Assembly (NCBI GenBank): GCA_035290965.1
Contig: DATDTD010000071.1
Span: 1 to 64,000, forward strand
Source: JAGVNX01 sp035290965
GTDB taxonomy: Archaea > Iainarchaeota > Iainarchaeia > Iainarchaeales > GCA-2688035
DNA length: 64,000 nt
Direction: 5' to 3'
Both the position numbers and the translations under genes were made by a program. The notes under the pieces are model-generated. The model was given only the letters and a program-made list of their open reading frames with translations. It was not told the DNA's origin and did not search any database. Shown one piece after another: positions 15,810-24,259 of this stretch. Every line of letters begins with the position of its first letter. Position 1 is the stretch's first letter.

Positions 15810-17399
15810 TTAATGATAGGAAGAGTTTTTGTCAAGGCACGCGCCCTGAAGGTTTAAATCCTTTATTGTGTTGCAGACAAACAAATCGTCTTTTTCAATC
15901 GCATAGTTCTTGTAGCAGAGCCAGTCGAAGGGATACAGGCTGTAACTCCTGTAATACCTTTCCGGAAAAGAAGAGCACACCCCTAAACTGTTGAGCACAA
16001 CCGCAACCTTTGAAACGCAGTCAAGCATTTTGCTTGGAAGCAGAACCTTGTTGCAGATGTTTGCATCGTTCTTTGCTATTCCCACTGAATAAAAGCAGTC
16101 GCCCCACGGAACAGGGTCTGTATGGAGAATCTGCGCGCAGATGCTTTCATCGTTGTTTGTTTTGCCGATTTCGGCAAGGCAGGCGTCAACGGAAATTTTT
16201 TCATCCGGATTTGTAGTAATGGGCATTATTGTGTTGCTGATATTGAGGCAGTATCTTGCGTTTGAGGTCGCGATTGCAAGCTTATTGTAGCAATTGTCCT
16301 TGTCCACATAGGATTTCATTGCAAAGCACAGCGCATTGTCGCTGTTTGAATCGAAAAACTCAGTCATTTTAGTGTAGCAGGCGCGCTGCATTGCAGAATC
16401 TGTTATTTCGTTGCAGAACAAAAAGTTTTCTTCATTTACCGCAATGTTTTTTATGCAGTTGTTTATGTTTGCATCGTTGGGAAGAGTTTTGCAGTCCTCT
16501 ATTTTTGTTATTTCGGCAACCACAGTCGAAAAGCAGTCCTGCTGCCTTTTTGTTTCAATGAGCCTTTTGCACAATTCAGAGTCCTTTGTCGATGAAAAAA
16601 CACCCCAGTAACAGTCATCCCTGACATAATGGTCAACGCTGTAGGAAGCGCTCATCCAAGAGCAATATTCCGGATTCGAGTTTGTTATTGCTGCCTTCTG
16701 AATGCAGTCATCCCTTTTTTGAATCGTTTCAACGCTTACCTCCTGAATCTGCTTGCAGGCCTCGAAATTCGCAACTGCAGTCCCTATGGAATAAAGGCAG
16801 GAGTTTTTCTGGTTTACTTCGGAAATTTCAAAGCAAACATTTGCATCCTGGGACTTAATTGCGATTTCATATATGCAGTCGTTTTTTGAAATAATTGAAA
16901 GAAAACTGCAGAGCCGTGAATTATTGTTTTCCTTTGCAAGGTTTGAAATGCAGTTGTCGCGCTGTGTTCCTGCAGGCTGTGAAGAGCACTGCAGAATAAT
17001 GTTCTGGTCGGGAGAAAGCGACCTGTTTCCAGGCAGATTGTAATCGGGAACATTCTGGTCTGGGGGATTGCTGCCCGGCAGAGCGCCGCCAGAGCAGGGC
17101 GGAAGGCTTGCATTCGGGCTTCCGACTGAAAAATGGCATTCTAATTTTTTTTGTTCATTCTGTATCTGGTCGCAGAAAAAAGCGTTTTTCTTTATTTTTG
17201 CATCCCCTGAAAAGCAGAAGTCTTTCAGGTCTTGGGACTGCAGGTCATTGCAGGTGGAAGTTTCTTCCTGATATTTGACTTCGGGATTATAGCAAGGAGT
17301 GCTGTTGCCGGGATTCTGGTCGGGCGGGACTGGTTGCGTGCAGCCTAGCAGAAAAACAGTTATGAACAGTAACGGCGCAAGCAAAAAAATCTTTTTCAT
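15810..17399 (-). CDS. Secreted lipoprotein with about a dozen Cys-paired helical repeats
   Basis: 529 residues with signal peptide and lipobox LLGCTQP. After a Pro/Asn-rich linker, the mature protein is made of degenerate repeats of about 30-45 residues with the pattern C-x2-I-x(6-12)-R/K-D-x-C-x3-I/V-A-x(5-8)-C (examples: KNDCIYEIAIKSQDANVCFEI; RDDCIQKAAITNSNPEYC; KDNCYNKLAIATSNARYC). Spacing suggests an alpha-solenoid stapled by disulphides, exposed on the cell surface. Such repeats often bind ligands or proteins. No enzyme motif. It is divergent from nothing obvious and stands alone between tRNA-Ser and the superoxide dismutase. Confidence 0.7.
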   Translation of the reverse strand: MKKIFLLAPLLFITVFLLGCTQPVPPDQNPGNSTPCYNPEVKYQEETSTCNDLQSQDLKDFCFSGDAKIKKNAFFCDQIQNEQKKLECHFSVGSPNASLPPCSGGALPGSNPPDQNVPDYNLPGNRSLSPDQNIILQCSSQPAGTQRDNCISNLAKENNNSRLCSFLSIISKNDCIYEIAIKSQDANVCFEISEVNQKNSCLYSIGTAVANFEACKQIQEVSVETIQKRDDCIQKAAITNSNPEYCSWMSASYSVDHYVRDDCYWGVFSSTKDSELCKRLIETKRQQDCFSTVVAEITKIEDCKTLPNDANINNCIKNIAVNEENFLFCNEITDSAMQRACYTKMTEFFDSNSDNALCFAMKSYVDKDNCYNKLAIATSNARYCLNISNTIMPITTNPDEKISVDACLAEIGKTNNDESICAQILHTDPVPWGDCFYSVGIAKNDANICNKVLLPSKMLDCVSKVAVVLNSLGVCSSFPERYYRSYSLYPFDWLCYKNYAIEKDDLFVCNTIKDLNLQGACLDKNSSYH

Positions 17400-17465
17400 T
17401 CGGATATTAGAAAGAATAAAGTAGTATAAAAAACTGTTTTTTGGGGCAAAAAAACGTTTTTTTGC

Positions 17466-18077
17466 TCACTTTGATTTTTTTGCACTCAAAAAATTTTCGT
17501 TTGCCTTCTGCCAGTTTATTACATTGAAAAAAGCCGCAATGTAATCAGCGCGCCTGTTCTGGTATTTCAAATAATACGCGTGCTCCCACAAGTCAATTGC
17601 AAGCAAAGGCTTTTTTCCAATGCTTAGGGGACTGTCCTGGTTTGCAAGGCTTGCGATTTCAAGCTTTCCCTTGTTCAGGACAAGCCAGGTCCAGCCGCTT
17701 CCGAAAAGGCCAAGAGCGGCTTTTGAAAATTCTTCCTTGAATTTTTCCATGCTTCCGAATTTCGAGTTTATTTCAGCCGCAATTTCGCCCTGGAAAGCAG
17801 TTCCCTTTTTCAGTATCTGCCAGAAAAAAGAATGGTTTACAAACCCTCCGCCATGGTTTCTCACTGCATCGCGGATATCTGAAGGAACTTTTTTCAAATC
17901 CATGAGCAGTTCTTCCGGCTTTTTTTCAAAAAGCTTGGGATATTTTTCAAGCGCGGCATTGAATTTGTCAGTATAAGCCTGATGGTGCTTGTCGTGGTGA
18001 AAGTGCATTGTCTGCTCGTCGATAAAAGGCTCGAGCGCAGTGTACTCATACGGCAGTTTCGGCAGTTCAAAAACCAT
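17466..18077 (-). CDS. sod: Superoxide dismutase, Fe/Mn type
   Basis: 203 residues, the normal length. It dismutates superoxide to oxygen and hydrogen peroxide in the cytoplasm. Metal ligands are visible: His in MHFHHDKHH (about residue 27), His in VNHSFFW (about 81), and the Asp and His in IDLWEHAYY (about 164-168). GSGWTWLV is the usual second-shell region. Fe or Mn preference cannot be read reliably from sequence. The stop of the HTH gene upstream is only 5 bases before this start, so the two are probably co-transcribed. Its presence implies exposure to oxygen. Confidence 0.95.
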   Translation of the reverse strand: MVFELPKLPYEYTALEPFIDEQTMHFHHDKHHQAYTDKFNAALEKYPKLFEKKPEELLMDLKKVPSDIRDAVRNHGGGFVNHSFFWQILKKGTAFQGEIAAEINSKFGSMEKFKEEFSKAALGLFGSGWTWLVLNKGKLEIASLANQDSPLSIGKKPLLAIDLWEHAYYLKYQNRRADYIAAFFNVINWQKANENFLSAKKSK

Positions 18078-18082
18078 TTTTA

Positions 18083-18469
18083 TCAGCTCCCTTTTTGCAG
18101 ATTTTTTAAGATTCCTTCCGAGTTCATTCTGTCAATTTCCGCCCTCACATAAGTCAAATCCGCTTTAAGCTGCCTGGCAATCGTGCCGGCATCCTGTTTT
18201 GTAAAACGCGGAATTGTCCCGCCTTTTTTCATATTTCTCCTTGCCCAATCCAAAATCATTAAGCGGATCCTCTGCCTTTGCGAGGCTGTTCTCATTGAGG
18301 GGCCTGCTTCAATTTCAGGAAATTTCCTGCCGGTTCTACGGACAGCCCTGACATCGTGTGCAGTTACGCTTGTTTCCTCTGCAATTGTCTTTGGGTCCTT
18401 TCCCGAACCAAGCCCTTGGATGATTAAATTTTTTTTTACTGGTCTGCGCGGCAATTTTATCACTTGCAA
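18083..18469 (-). CDS. Helix-turn-helix protein of unknown function
   Basis: 128 residues with a basic start (LPRRPVKKN) and a HTH-like segment GKDPKTIAEETSVTAHDVRAVRR (about 24-46); a second possible HTH lies in FTKQDAGTIARQLKADLTYVRAEID (about 92-116). Both have the spacing of simple DNA-binding domains. It is directly upstream of the superoxide dismutase and may regulate it, though that is only positional evidence. The gene at 39086 encodes another protein with a HTH of the same style. No named family recognised. Confidence 0.55.
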   Translation of the reverse strand: MQVIKLPRRPVKKNLIIQGLGSGKDPKTIAEETSVTAHDVRAVRRTGRKFPEIEAGPSMRTASQRQRIRLMILDWARRNMKKGGTIPRFTKQDAGTIARQLKADLTYVRAEIDRMNSEGILKNLQKGS

Positions 18470-18756
18470 ATGAAATTATCATATATGTTCTGTCTTTGGA
18501 ACTATAAAACCTTTTAGTTTCGCATTGAATAGCGCCTCAAAAAAGCGGAAAAAAGCGTGAAAAGCGCAAAAGCTTTGATATTGAGCCAAAAAGCCATGAA
18601 AAGCGCCTTTTCCAAAGCGTTTCATTCAGAATCCTAATATTTTTAAACACTTTGGTTCTTATTCCTAATTAATAATTTTTATATTCTAGATTGCCTTCTA
18701 TATAAATGAAATAAAAAAATTGCCTTTTGCACAGAAATTTGGAGAGAGTGATATTC

Positions 18757-19146
18757 ATGAGTTTGGTTTCGCTTACGTTTGGCGCGGGAAAACAGTCTTT
18801 TTCTGTTCCGACAATGATGCATGTCTTCTATCCCAAGGACAGCATTCAGGTAAAGCCCGGAGTGGCAAACAAGCTTCAGATCCTGAAGGTTTCTACTTTT
18901 TACAATTCGCCCGAAGTATATATTGTAGGGCAGGTTATTTCAGGTGTTCTGAAGGACAAAATGGTTTTTGATTTCAACGGCAGAAAGGTTTTTGTTTCCG
19001 AAATAGATTCAAAGCTCAAGGGAGTGGCAAAGGAAGGAATGACAATTGGATTCAGCCTTCTGGGAATTTCTCCCGGCGAGTTCACAAAGGGATCTGTCCT
19101 TGAATTCAGCTTTGAACAGGAAAGTCCGCAAAGCCTGGAAAACTGA
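18757..19146 (+). CDS. Small beta-barrel protein resembling EF-Tu domain II
   Basis: 129 residues from the ATG at 18757, chosen over an ATG ten codons upstream because GGAGAGAGTGAT lies just before it. The protein is beta-rich and ends GMTIGFSLLGISPGEFTKGSVLEF, which follows the pattern of the second barrel of translational GTPases (G-M-x-V/I-G-F-x-L-x-G-I-x-x-x-E-F/I-x-x-G). VISGVLKDKMVFDFNGRKVFVSEID gives the opening strands. No catalytic domain. A TATA-like ATAATTTTTATATTC is at about 18671. Function unknown; see also 8135. Confidence 0.55.
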   Translation: MSLVSLTFGAGKQSFSVPTMMHVFYPKDSIQVKPGVANKLQILKVSTFYNSPEVYIVGQVISGVLKDKMVFDFNGRKVFVSEIDSKLKGVAKEGMTIGFSLLGISPGEFTKGSVLEFSFEQESPQSLEN

Positions 19147-19184
19147 TTTTTTTCTTGCACTTAAAAAAAAGGAGTTGAAAAAAA

Positions 19185-19238
19185 ATGGGCTGCAGTTGCT
19201 GCGAACCAGAAAAGAAAACAACAAAAAAGAAGAAATAA
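19185..19238 (+). CDS. Candidate 17-residue peptide with CSCC motif
   Basis: The frame MGCSCCEPEKKTTKKKK is preceded by AAAGGAGTTG, a good ribosome binding site 9-12 bases before the ATG, in the 3' flank of the beta-barrel gene on the same strand. Three Cys followed by a Lys tail is unlike random AT-rich sequence. It might be a metal-binding micropeptide. Only its composition and RBS support it. Confidence 0.35.
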   Translation: MGCSCCEPEKKTTKKKK

Positions 19239-19332
19239 AAAAAAATTATTTTTCCGTGCTTTTTGGTTTTTTGCACCTGATTCTTTTTCTTTCATGAAAA
19301 TAAAAAAAATAGAAAAAAACAAGCCCATTTTT

Positions 19333-20703
19333 TCATGAGCTTGAGTTTCCGTTTTCATCGAATTCTGTTTCAGATTCCTGCTCTTTTATTCCGCCTTCAA
19401 CGCTTACGCTGTTGCTGTCGTGTTCCTGCACTTCAACGTTTCTTTTTGAAACCAGTTTTATTACAGGCTTCATTATTATCTGGTTGTTTCCCGTTACATG
19501 CAGGCTTTTGTTGAGGTCAAAATCAAGGTTGAAATAGCTTGTTTTGTTTGCATCGACTATTATTTTTGAAGTCAACCTGAGCTTGCCCGAAGGAATCTTC
19601 ACATCGTATGTTTCAGTGTTCTGGTCTTCAGTGTTTGAGTCAATGACTGCCACTGCTTCTTTTATGCCGAGCCTCAGCTGGGTAAAATTCCCAACCGCAA
19701 GGTTCATGTCTGCCAGCAATGCCTCGCTGTCCTGGAATGCAAGCAGATTGATTGTTTTCTCGCCCGAAAGCAGTTCTGTCCAGCTGTCAGTGTTTGCATC
19801 GCTCGAATCAGGCCTGTGGATTGTTATGCTGTCGATTGTAATATTCAGCTCTCTGAGATTGGCAATGTCAAGCCTGCCTTCTTTCAAAGCCTTGTCTTTT
19901 ATTGTTGCGACAAGCCGCCCTTCTGCTGGAATATTCCCGTTTGAATAATTGCCGTTTCCAGAATTATTGTTGTTTCCAGAATTTTGCTTTTCCTTTATTT
20001 TCCCTGCAGAATCAATTTCCAGTTCTTTTTCCTGGCCGACCTGCTTATCCGGCCCGTTGTTGCCTTCAAGATCAGTGCCTATTTCAGAATCATCAGTAAC
20101 AGTGCCGTGCCTGCTGATTTTCACAATGTTTTGGCCCTGTACTTCGGCATTCACATCTTTTTCCGAAACAATTTTTATTACTGGCAGCATTATTATTTTT
20201 CCGTTGCCCGTAACATGCAGGCTTTTGTTCAAATCAAAATCAAGGATTGCAACCGATGTCTTGTTTGCATCTATTTCAATCTGAACGTTTAACCTTAGAA
20301 CACTGCTCGGAAGCTTTGCTTCCTGTGTTGTTCCGTTATAATCAACAAGAACCTTTTCAATCGAGAATCTTATCTGGTTATAATTTCCCGCATTGAGGTC
20401 TTTGCCCGCAAGAAATGCCTGCACATCCTGCAGTTCAAGCAAATCAAATTCCTTTGTTTCATTGGAAAGCACTATCCAGGAATCTCCGGACTGGCTGTGG
20501 ATTGAAACACTGCTGATTGTCAAGGTTACGCTGCCGAGCAGAGAAGAATCCGGAGCCTTGTCCTTTACTGCAAGCAGAAAAGTCCCGCTGTTTGCAACCC
20601 CTGTTCCCGGAGTAACCGGCGGAATAACAGGCGGTTGCGTGCAGCCCAAAAAAAGAACCACTGCGAAAACAATCAATATCGGAATAACAAAATTTTTTTT
20701 CAT
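19333..20703 (-). CDS. Secreted lipoprotein with two DUF4382 domains
   Basis: 456 residues from the ATG at 20703, where the signal peptide and lipobox VLFLGCTQPP begin; upstream codons are not signal-like. Two domains of about 150 residues (about 40-185 and 255-410) are clearly duplicates: each has LLAVKDKAP-type or LVATIKDKA start, dLLEL/NLLAF, AGNYNQIRFSI/VGNFTQLRLGI, and LDFDLNKSLHVTGN. This is the DUF4382 pattern, a secreted domain of unknown, possibly carbohydrate-related, role. A Gly/Asn/Ser-rich linker separates them. It is likely anchored on the outer membrane face. Confidence 0.85.
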   Translation of the reverse strand: MKKNFVIPILIVFAVVLFLGCTQPPVIPPVTPGTGVANSGTFLLAVKDKAPDSSLLGSVTLTISSVSIHSQSGDSWIVLSNETKEFDLLELQDVQAFLAGKDLNAGNYNQIRFSIEKVLVDYNGTTQEAKLPSSVLRLNVQIEIDANKTSVAILDFDLNKSLHVTGNGKIIMLPVIKIVSEKDVNAEVQGQNIVKISRHGTVTDDSEIGTDLEGNNGPDKQVGQEKELEIDSAGKIKEKQNSGNNNNSGNGNYSNGNIPAEGRLVATIKDKALKEGRLDIANLRELNITIDSITIHRPDSSDANTDSWTELLSGEKTINLLAFQDSEALLADMNLAVGNFTQLRLGIKEAVAVIDSNTEDQNTETYDVKIPSGKLRLTSKIIVDANKTSYFNLDFDLNKSLHVTGNNQIIMKPVIKLVSKRNVEVQEHDSNSVSVEGGIKEQESETEFDENGNSSS

Positions 20704-20814
20704 TAAAAAACCCTCCCAATGGATTATAATGAAGAACCAAGAGGATTTAATATTAATGTTTTCCGCCTTCTGAAACATTTTTAAGGAGTTTTTCCTTTTC
20801 TCTTTTTGGTTTTT

Positions 20815-21441
20815 ATGGCTGAAAACAGGGAACTTGACGCACTGGTTGAAGACAGGGGCTCAGAGGATGCAGTTGAAGAAGGCGAAACAGAAGCTCTTCT
20901 TGATGAAGCTGAAAGCCCTGAAGAGGCGGAACAATCGGAAGAAATTGTTTTTGAAAAACAGCCGAAGGAAAACTGGCACAGGCTTTTTGAAGCCGCATTG
21001 TTCATGAGCCCCAATACTCTTGGAATTCCCGATTTCATGAAAATAGTGGGCTCTGAAGATTATACAGAGGTAAAGCACTCAATGCTTGATTTTTTGAAAA
21101 AATTCAATTCGCGCGAATCCTCGCTTGAAATCCTGCAGGTTGACGATTCTTTCAAAATGCAGGTAAAGGCGGAATTCGAACCCGTTGTTTCTGAGTTTGC
21201 GGCAAAGGCATTGTTCCACGACGGAATGATGAAAACACTTGCATTGATTGCCTTCAAGCAGCCCATAATGCAGAGCGCAGTAATAAAATACAGAAACAAC
21301 AAAGCCTATGACCACATCTCTCATTTGGTTGAAGAGGGCTTTGTTGCAAGGGAACAAAAAGGCAGAAGCTTTGTTTTGCGGACAACAAAAAAATTTTTGG
21401 AACATTTCGGGGCAGACGCAATAAAACAGAAAAAACTCTGA
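20815..21441 (+). CDS. scpB: Segregation and condensation protein ScpB
   Basis: 208 residues from ATG 20815. A long acidic N-terminal tail (about 1-55, ELDALVEDRGSEDAVEE) precedes the two winged helices typical of ScpB: FEAALFMSPNTLGIPDFMKIV and, after IAFKQPIMQSAVIKYR, VEEGFVAREQKGRSFVLRTTKKFLEHF. ScpB is the kite subunit that binds the ScpA kleisin of SMC condensin. scpA is also present in the window (41914-42639), about 21 kb away, rather than adjacent as in most genomes. Confidence 0.88.
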   Translation: MAENRELDALVEDRGSEDAVEEGETEALLDEAESPEEAEQSEEIVFEKQPKENWHRLFEAALFMSPNTLGIPDFMKIVGSEDYTEVKHSMLDFLKKFNSRESSLEILQVDDSFKMQVKAEFEPVVSEFAAKALFHDGMMKTLALIAFKQPIMQSAVIKYRNNKAYDHISHLVEEGFVAREQKGRSFVLRTTKKFLEHFGADAIKQKKL

Positions 21442-21444
21442 AAA

Positions 21445-21909
21445 CTATTTTTTCTCAAGCTGAAGTTCAAGGACATTGTTCCGAAAGCTTTTTTTCAAGG
21501 AGCTCTTGAAGGGCTTTTCAAGCAGAATTTTTTTGTAAAAGTTTTTTTCCCCTGAAGCAGTTATTTCAAGAGAGTTTTTTTCAAGAAACCTGATTGCAAT
21601 GTCTTTTTCAAGCGCGCCGGGCATTTCCGCAGTGATTATGATTGTTTCTGCCTGCTCGGAAATTTCCGTAAGAGGCTCTATTGCCTGAAGCTGCTGCTTT
21701 CTTGCCGCATTGGTTCCTTCAATTGCCACGTCACCTTCAGGGGAAATCTTCATTGAAAAATCAAGTTTTATGGGAGCGCCGGAATGCATTTCCTCCTCTG
21801 AAACAAGATTGCGCATTATTTCATCAAGCGCTTTCTCCATTTTTTCCAAATCAAAAAAAATTCCCGCAAGGCGCTTTTCCTGTTTCTCAGGTTCCTTTTG
21901 TTCAGCCAT
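21445..21909 (-). CDS. Hsp20/alpha-crystallin-like chaperone
   Basis: 154 residues. A helical N terminus (EKQEKRLAGIFFDLEKMEKALDEIM) leads to a beta-sandwich domain (about 80-154) with the features of small heat-shock proteins: TIIITAEMPGALEKDIAIRFLEKNSLEIT and the final FRNNVLELQLEKK strand. The classic A-x-x-x-n-G-V-L motif is reduced to NNVLEL. It may be a small chaperone or a p23/CS-type partner. Convergent with scpB (3 bases) and downstream of rnhB. Confidence 0.7.
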   Translation of the reverse strand: MAEQKEPEKQEKRLAGIFFDLEKMEKALDEIMRNLVSEEEMHSGAPIKLDFSMKISPEGDVAIEGTNAARKQQLQAIEPLTEISEQAETIIITAEMPGALEKDIAIRFLEKNSLEITASGEKNFYKKILLEKPFKSSLKKSFRNNVLELQLEKK

Positions 21910-21915
21910 TAAACA

Positions 21916-22575
21916 TCAGCACTCCAAAAGTTTTTTCTGAAATTTTTTGTCAAGGCAGTCCTGAGAAGTCTGCCAGCTTTTCCTTGCAAAATCAGGAAGC
22001 GCATTGTTTTTATGCACCCATTCTTTCAGGAAACTGATTGTAACAGGGTCGTGGGGATAGCCGCTTCCTATATCTTCTCCAATAGATTTTGAAAGCTCTG
22101 CAATTGCCGCATCGCGCTCAATTTTTGCAATAATGCTTGCCGCAGAAACAATCGGATAATTCACATCCGCCTTATGCTCGCTCCTGAGAATTGTTTTGAA
22201 ATCAATGTATTTTTTTATGCGCTTTGCAAAATTCTCGGCTTTAATGTCGGGAGCATCTATAAAAACAATTTCAGGCTTTTCCTTCAATCCATTGAGGAGG
22301 GCGCCAATGCGCATTGCCTCTATTTCATTCAGGCTTTTCCAGTTCCGCAAAGAATCTATTTCCTGCGGAAGAATCTTAACAGTCAGGAACTCATTTACAA
22401 GCTTTTTTATTTCGGGAAGCTGGGATTCGCGCTGTTTCGCAGTAAGAAGCTTTGAGTCCTTTACTCCAAACTCTAAAAGTTTTTCCTCATGGGCTTTTTC
22501 AATGCTTGCAACTGCAAGCACCATTGGCCCGAAAACAGGCCCTCTTCCGGCTTCATCTATTCCCGCAATCAGCAT
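21916..22575 (-). CDS. rnhB: Ribonuclease HII
   Basis: 219 residues. It removes ribonucleotides and RNA primers from DNA. The N-terminal IAGIDEAGRGPVFGPMV contains the catalytic Asp-Glu pair, VKDSKLLTAKQRE the second conserved loop, and the remaining acidic residues occur near IDAPD and in SAASIIAKIERD. HPDPVT-type substrate loop is GYPHDPVTISFL. All features of active archaeal RNase HII are present. The Hsp20-like gene follows 6 bases downstream. Confidence 0.95.
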   Translation of the reverse strand: MLIAGIDEAGRGPVFGPMVLAVASIEKAHEEKLLEFGVKDSKLLTAKQRESQLPEIKKLVNEFLTVKILPQEIDSLRNWKSLNEIEAMRIGALLNGLKEKPEIVFIDAPDIKAENFAKRIKKYIDFKTILRSEHKADVNYPIVSAASIIAKIERDAAIAELSKSIGEDIGSGYPHDPVTISFLKEWVHKNNALPDFARKSWQTSQDCLDKKFQKKLLEC

Positions 22576-22682
22576 AAGACTCTCTTCTTACAAATAAGGA
22601 TGTTTCTATTAAAAATAATTATGCTTTCATAAGGCAAAAGAATCTGAAAGTGAAAATCAGAAGCGATGGAAAAATCCGCGCT

Positions 22683-22994
22683 TTATTTTATTCTTGAAAT
22701 ATGCCTGTTGATGTAATCGACTGTCTTGTCGCATGCCTTGCAGGAATCCATTGCATCAAGGCACAGCCTTTTGAATTCGAGTGCTTTCTGCAGAGATTCA
22801 GTGGGCGCATCGCTTCTGCGCAGGGCATTGTAGCGTTCCTCAAACAAGCGATACATTGTTTCAGCGGCTTTAAAGGCAATAGTCCTTTCATTGTCAGTAC
22901 TTCTCAATCTTGCCCTTCCATAGCATAACAGGCAGTTTCTTTTTGCATCGCGCAATAGTTTGTCAGCCTGGAGCTGAAATTCCATCTGAAGCAT
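22683..22994 (-). CDS. Hypothetical helical protein with CxxC pair
   Basis: 103 residues, all helical in appearance, with conserved-looking CLLCYGRARLRS near the N terminus and CLDAMDSCKACDKTVDYI near the C terminus. The two Cys-x2-Cys groups could bind a metal ion between two helices. A second Met three codons in is an alternative start. It stands alone between rnhB and tfb. No family recognised. Confidence 0.5.
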   Translation of the reverse strand: MLQMEFQLQADKLLRDAKRNCLLCYGRARLRSTDNERTIAFKAAETMYRLFEERYNALRRSDAPTESLQKALEFKRLCLDAMDSCKACDKTVDYINRHISRIK

Positions 22995-23129
22995 AAAAAA
23001 ACTGCCTATGCAAACAGAATAAATACCTTTGCAAAAAACAGGAAAGGAAAAATAAAAAAAGTTATTATGTAGATGACAAAAATCCGATGGCTGGGAAAAA
23101 TAAAATAAAAAAAAGAAAGAATGCGCGGC

Positions 23130-24041
23130 TTAAGCCGCCACATCAATGTCAAGGCGCTTTTTCAGTTCCCTGTACCTGTTCCTGATTGTTACTTCAGTTA
23201 CACCCGCAACGTTTGCAACTTCTTTCTGGGTTCTGCGTTCTCCTTTCAAAAGCCCTGCAATGTAAACTGCGGCAGCTGCAACTCCTGTCGGGCCTCTTCC
23301 TGAAATCAATCCTTTTCCGATTGCGCTTTCAAGAATTCTCCTTCCCTCTTCCTGGACTTCTCCGCTCAGGTTGAGTTCGGAAGCAAACCTCGGAATGTAA
23401 TGAATCGGGTTTGTCAAAGGAACATCAAGGCGCAGTTCGCGCACAAGGAATCTGTATGTCCTTCCGATTTCCTTTTTTGTAAGCCCGCTTGCTTCAGCCA
23501 TTTCATTCAGTGTCCTTGGGACATGGTATGTCCTGCAGACAGTGTACAAAACAGCGGCAACAACTGCCTCAATCAGCCTTCCCCTTATCAGGCCTTTTTT
23601 CACTGTTTTTCTGTATAACAGCGCTGCTGCTTCAATCAGGGATTCGGGAATGTTAAGATAGGAAGCCACTCTTCTGAGTTCAGTCAGTGCAATTGAAAGA
23701 TTCCTTTGCATGCTGCTGCTGATGCTTGCCCTTTTGTGCCATTTAATGAGGCGGTACATCTGCGCCCTGCTTTTGCTTGAAAGCTTATTCCCTCTCAAAT
23801 CTGTTCCGCGCCTGTCAATCATTGTTACAAGCCCCTTGTTAAGTTTCACGTACTTCATAGGGCTTCCAGTGCGAGCGCGCTTTTCAAACTGGTCTGAATC
23901 AAAGCTGCGCCATTCTTTTCCATAATCAATCATGTCTTCGGAAATTACCAGGCCGCAGTCCTGGCAGACGAGCTCTCCCTTTTCAGGGTCTGTGCGGATT
24001 TTCTTGCTTCCGCATTCCGGACACTTGTTAGTTTCAGCCAT
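23130..24041 (-). CDS. tfb: Transcription initiation factor TFB
   Basis: 303 residues, normal for archaeal TFB. The start at 24041 is chosen because the zinc ribbon (CPECGSKKIRTDPEKGELVCQDCG) begins there and GGTGATTTA sits just before the ATG; upstream codons encode an unrelated hydrophobic stretch. A B-reader/linker (GKEWRSFDSDQFEKRARTG) precedes two cyclin folds (about 110-200 and 205-300). It recruits RNA polymerase to TBP-bound TATA boxes. The DNA-recognition helix of the second cyclin repeat is VTEVTIRNRYREL. Confidence 0.97.
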   Translation of the reverse strand: MAETNKCPECGSKKIRTDPEKGELVCQDCGLVISEDMIDYGKEWRSFDSDQFEKRARTGSPMKYVKLNKGLVTMIDRRGTDLRGNKLSSKSRAQMYRLIKWHKRASISSSMQRNLSIALTELRRVASYLNIPESLIEAAALLYRKTVKKGLIRGRLIEAVVAAVLYTVCRTYHVPRTLNEMAEASGLTKKEIGRTYRFLVRELRLDVPLTNPIHYIPRFASELNLSGEVQEEGRRILESAIGKGLISGRGPTGVAAAAVYIAGLLKGERRTQKEVANVAGVTEVTIRNRYRELKKRLDIDVAA

Positions 24042-24259
24042 TAAATCACCAAGCCTTTTTTTAAAAACCATTAGTTCTTTACAGAGGACAATAAAACAGA
24101 ATACTCCCCAACAAGGCATTCTTTTCAATAGCCCTGTTAATACCTAAGAATTCGGGTGCATCTATATAAATCTGCTGTGCAGGATGTATTTAAACCTGTG
24201 CTTTTCAGGGTTTTTTCAAAAAAAGAGAAACAGTACAAAAATCAAAGGAAAATTCATGC

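Noticed and set aside
18536..18640. Tandem aaaagcg/aagcg-type repeats upstream of 18757
   Set aside because: Too irregular to define a unit; seems simple AT-rich intergenic sequence.
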